From NCBI RefSeq assembly GCF_021440195.1, contig NZ_JAJTSZ010000005.1, forward strand, positions 248,001-312,000: DNA of 64,000 nucleotides, in the 5' to 3' direction. The notes beneath the pieces are model-generated. The model was not told the origin of the DNA and did not search any database. It saw nothing but the letters and a program-made list of their open reading frames with translations. Positions 63,122-64,000 of the stretch are shown here, one piece after another. A program made the position numbers and the translations under genes. How positions within the stretch are numbered: position 1 is the stretch's first letter; the number at the start of each line of letters is the position of its first letter. The DNA is from Dyadobacter sp. CY356. Its GTDB lineage: Bacteria > Bacteroidota > Bacteroidia > Cytophagales > Spirosomataceae.

Positions 63122-64000
63122 CTATAAAATCATTAACCACAAAACGAGCAGAACTACTCCCAATGCAGTAACTAAATAATAGGATTGTATTTTCCCGTTT
63201 TGTAAACCACGAACACCCTGACCAGCCGATCTGATCGTAAAAACGGTGAGTTTCACACCACCATCTACAATATTCTTGTCTCCCCAGCTTACCACATGCG
63301 CCATCACAACGCTCCATTTTGCAATACCATCCACAAAGGAATTGACAATTTTTGCTTCAAACTGCATTAAACCAGCTGAAATAAAAGCAAAGGATTTTAT
63401 AAAGAAATGCTCTCTTGAAAATTCATTCAGGCCGGCCAGGTGTTTCAATCCAGGAATTGAATTATTAGCACTTCCGGCATACATCGAGAACGGATCTTCT
63501 GTTTTGGTTTCCTTAATGGCCAGAAAAATAGCCAGCACAGTTATGCCCGTTGCTACAAATGGCACCCATAAAATATGTCCGAATTCCTCCGCTCCTACCA
63601 GCTCTAAAAACCAGCCATAGGAAGCATCAAACGGATTCCATGAAAACCAGATAAAAACGGAAAGTACAGCGAGCAATGCCATAGGCGCCCACATTGTTAC
63701 AGGAGATTCGTGGGGATGAACGGATTTAAAAATCTGGTAACGTTTTTCTCCAAGAAAAATGAGCCAAACCTGGCGCGTCATATAGTAAGCCGTAACTCCG
63801 GCAGAGATCATAATGATAACCGGGAAAAAATACGCCCAGGCCCCATGTTGTTCAGCCCAGAAAAATGCTTCGACGATGATCGCATCCTTTGAAAGAAATC
63901 CTGAGAAAAACGGAAGTCCTGCCAAAGCGGATGAGCAGATTACAAAACAGATAAAAGTGATCGGCAAATATTTCCGGAGACCACCCATGGTACGCATATC
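63122..64000 (-). CDS. nuoL: NADH-quinone oxidoreductase subunit L, 3' part (cut by window edge)
   Basis: 292 codons visible; the 5' part is beyond the window. The sequence starts in the middle of the protein (DMRTMGGLRKYLPITFICFVICSSALAGLPFFSGFLSKDAII), the typical helix 12 region of NuoL with the conserved FSKD-like segment. Later come AYYMTRQVWLIFLGEKR and the C-terminal lateral helix region. NuoL is the distal proton-pumping subunit of complex I. The nuoL-nuoM order is the usual operon order. Confidence 0.95.
   Translation of the reverse strand, partial: DMRTMGGLRKYLPITFICFVICSSALAGLPFFSGFLSKDAIIVEAFFWAEQHGAWAYFFPVIIMISAGVTAYYMTRQVWLIFLGEKRYQIFKSVHPHESPVTMWAPMALLAVLSVFIWFSWNPFDASYGWFLELVGAEEFGHILWVPFVATGITVLAIFLAIKETKTEDPFSMYAGSANNSIPGLKHLAGLNEFSREHFFIKSFAFISAGLMQFEAKIVNSFVDGIAKWSVVMAHVVSWGDKNIVDGGVKLTVFTIRSAGQGVRGLQNGKIQSYYLVTALGVVLLVLWLMIL

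Noticed and set aside
63066..63317. Upstream extension of nuoM
   Set aside because: The extra residues read antisense-like and overlap the nuoL end; family N-terminus begins at 63065.

Overview
The window comes from a Bacteroidota genome, most probably a Cytophagales bacterium of the Dyadobacter/Spirosoma type (genus level is inference). Supporting signs are type IX secretion genes (PorU, PorV, a second C25 sortase), T9SS C-terminal sorting tails, GldA, DUF4290 next to murA, head-GIN (DUF2807) proteins, a TonB-dependent receptor paired with a lipoprotein, and TAnnTTTG promoter boxes. Most of the window is chromosomal core with small accessory pieces.

Layout. 1-4.3 kb: a partial outer-membrane barrel, then a PadR - PspC/DUF2807 - DUF2807 envelope-stress type cluster. 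4.5-9.2 kb: dihydrofolate reductase, a PorU2-like sortase and a GT-C type membrane protein. 9.2-12 kb: a YoeB toxin-antitoxin pair, then DUF4290 and murA (Asp in place of the catalytic Cys). 12-17 kb: a DUF1080 protein, a methyltransferase, a photolyase and a degenerate M16 peptidase. 16.8-22.4 kb: porV, porU, a SprT-like metalloprotease and a 59-residue lipoprotein. 22.5-24.5 kb: GGGP synthase and small membrane proteins. 24.5-27.7 kb: hisH-hisA-hisF-hisIE, preceded by what I read as a complete histidine attenuator (His-rich leader peptide, antiterminator, terminator). 27.8-31 kb: two tandem M14 peptidases. 31-37.4 kb: a TonB receptor/lipoprotein operon, followed by an AT-rich segment with an unknown lipoprotein, bracketed by a 58-bp direct repeat that contains a terminator. 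37.5-44 kb: HupE-like protein, M1 peptidase, D-2-hydroxyacid dehydrogenase and a CotH-like secreted protein. 43.9-47.6 kb: a kaiC-kaiB-kaiB-PAS histidine kinase operon. 48-49.3 kb: tRNA-His, Mn-type superoxide dismutase and TadA. 49.3-57.7 kb: a 1728-residue Ig-like repeat T9SS protein and a NagZ/beta-lactamase-family fusion. 57.9-60 kb: gldA, a repeat-rich insertion-like element and a DUF5009-type acyltransferase. 60.3-61.3 kb: a small lipoprotein and a RelE-type toxin-antitoxin pair. 61.4-64 kb: nuoM and the 3' part of nuoL.

How the genes connect: PorU and PorV with the GldA-type ATPase belong to the T9SS/gliding system. The CotH-like protein and the Ig-repeat protein are likely T9SS clients. 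MurA and the NagZ/beta-lactamase fusion concern peptidoglycan synthesis and turnover. The most noteworthy non-gene signal is the his attenuator, which lies in a divergent intergenic region. The Kai-type operon and the repeat-bracketed accessory segment at 35.3-37.4 kb come next.
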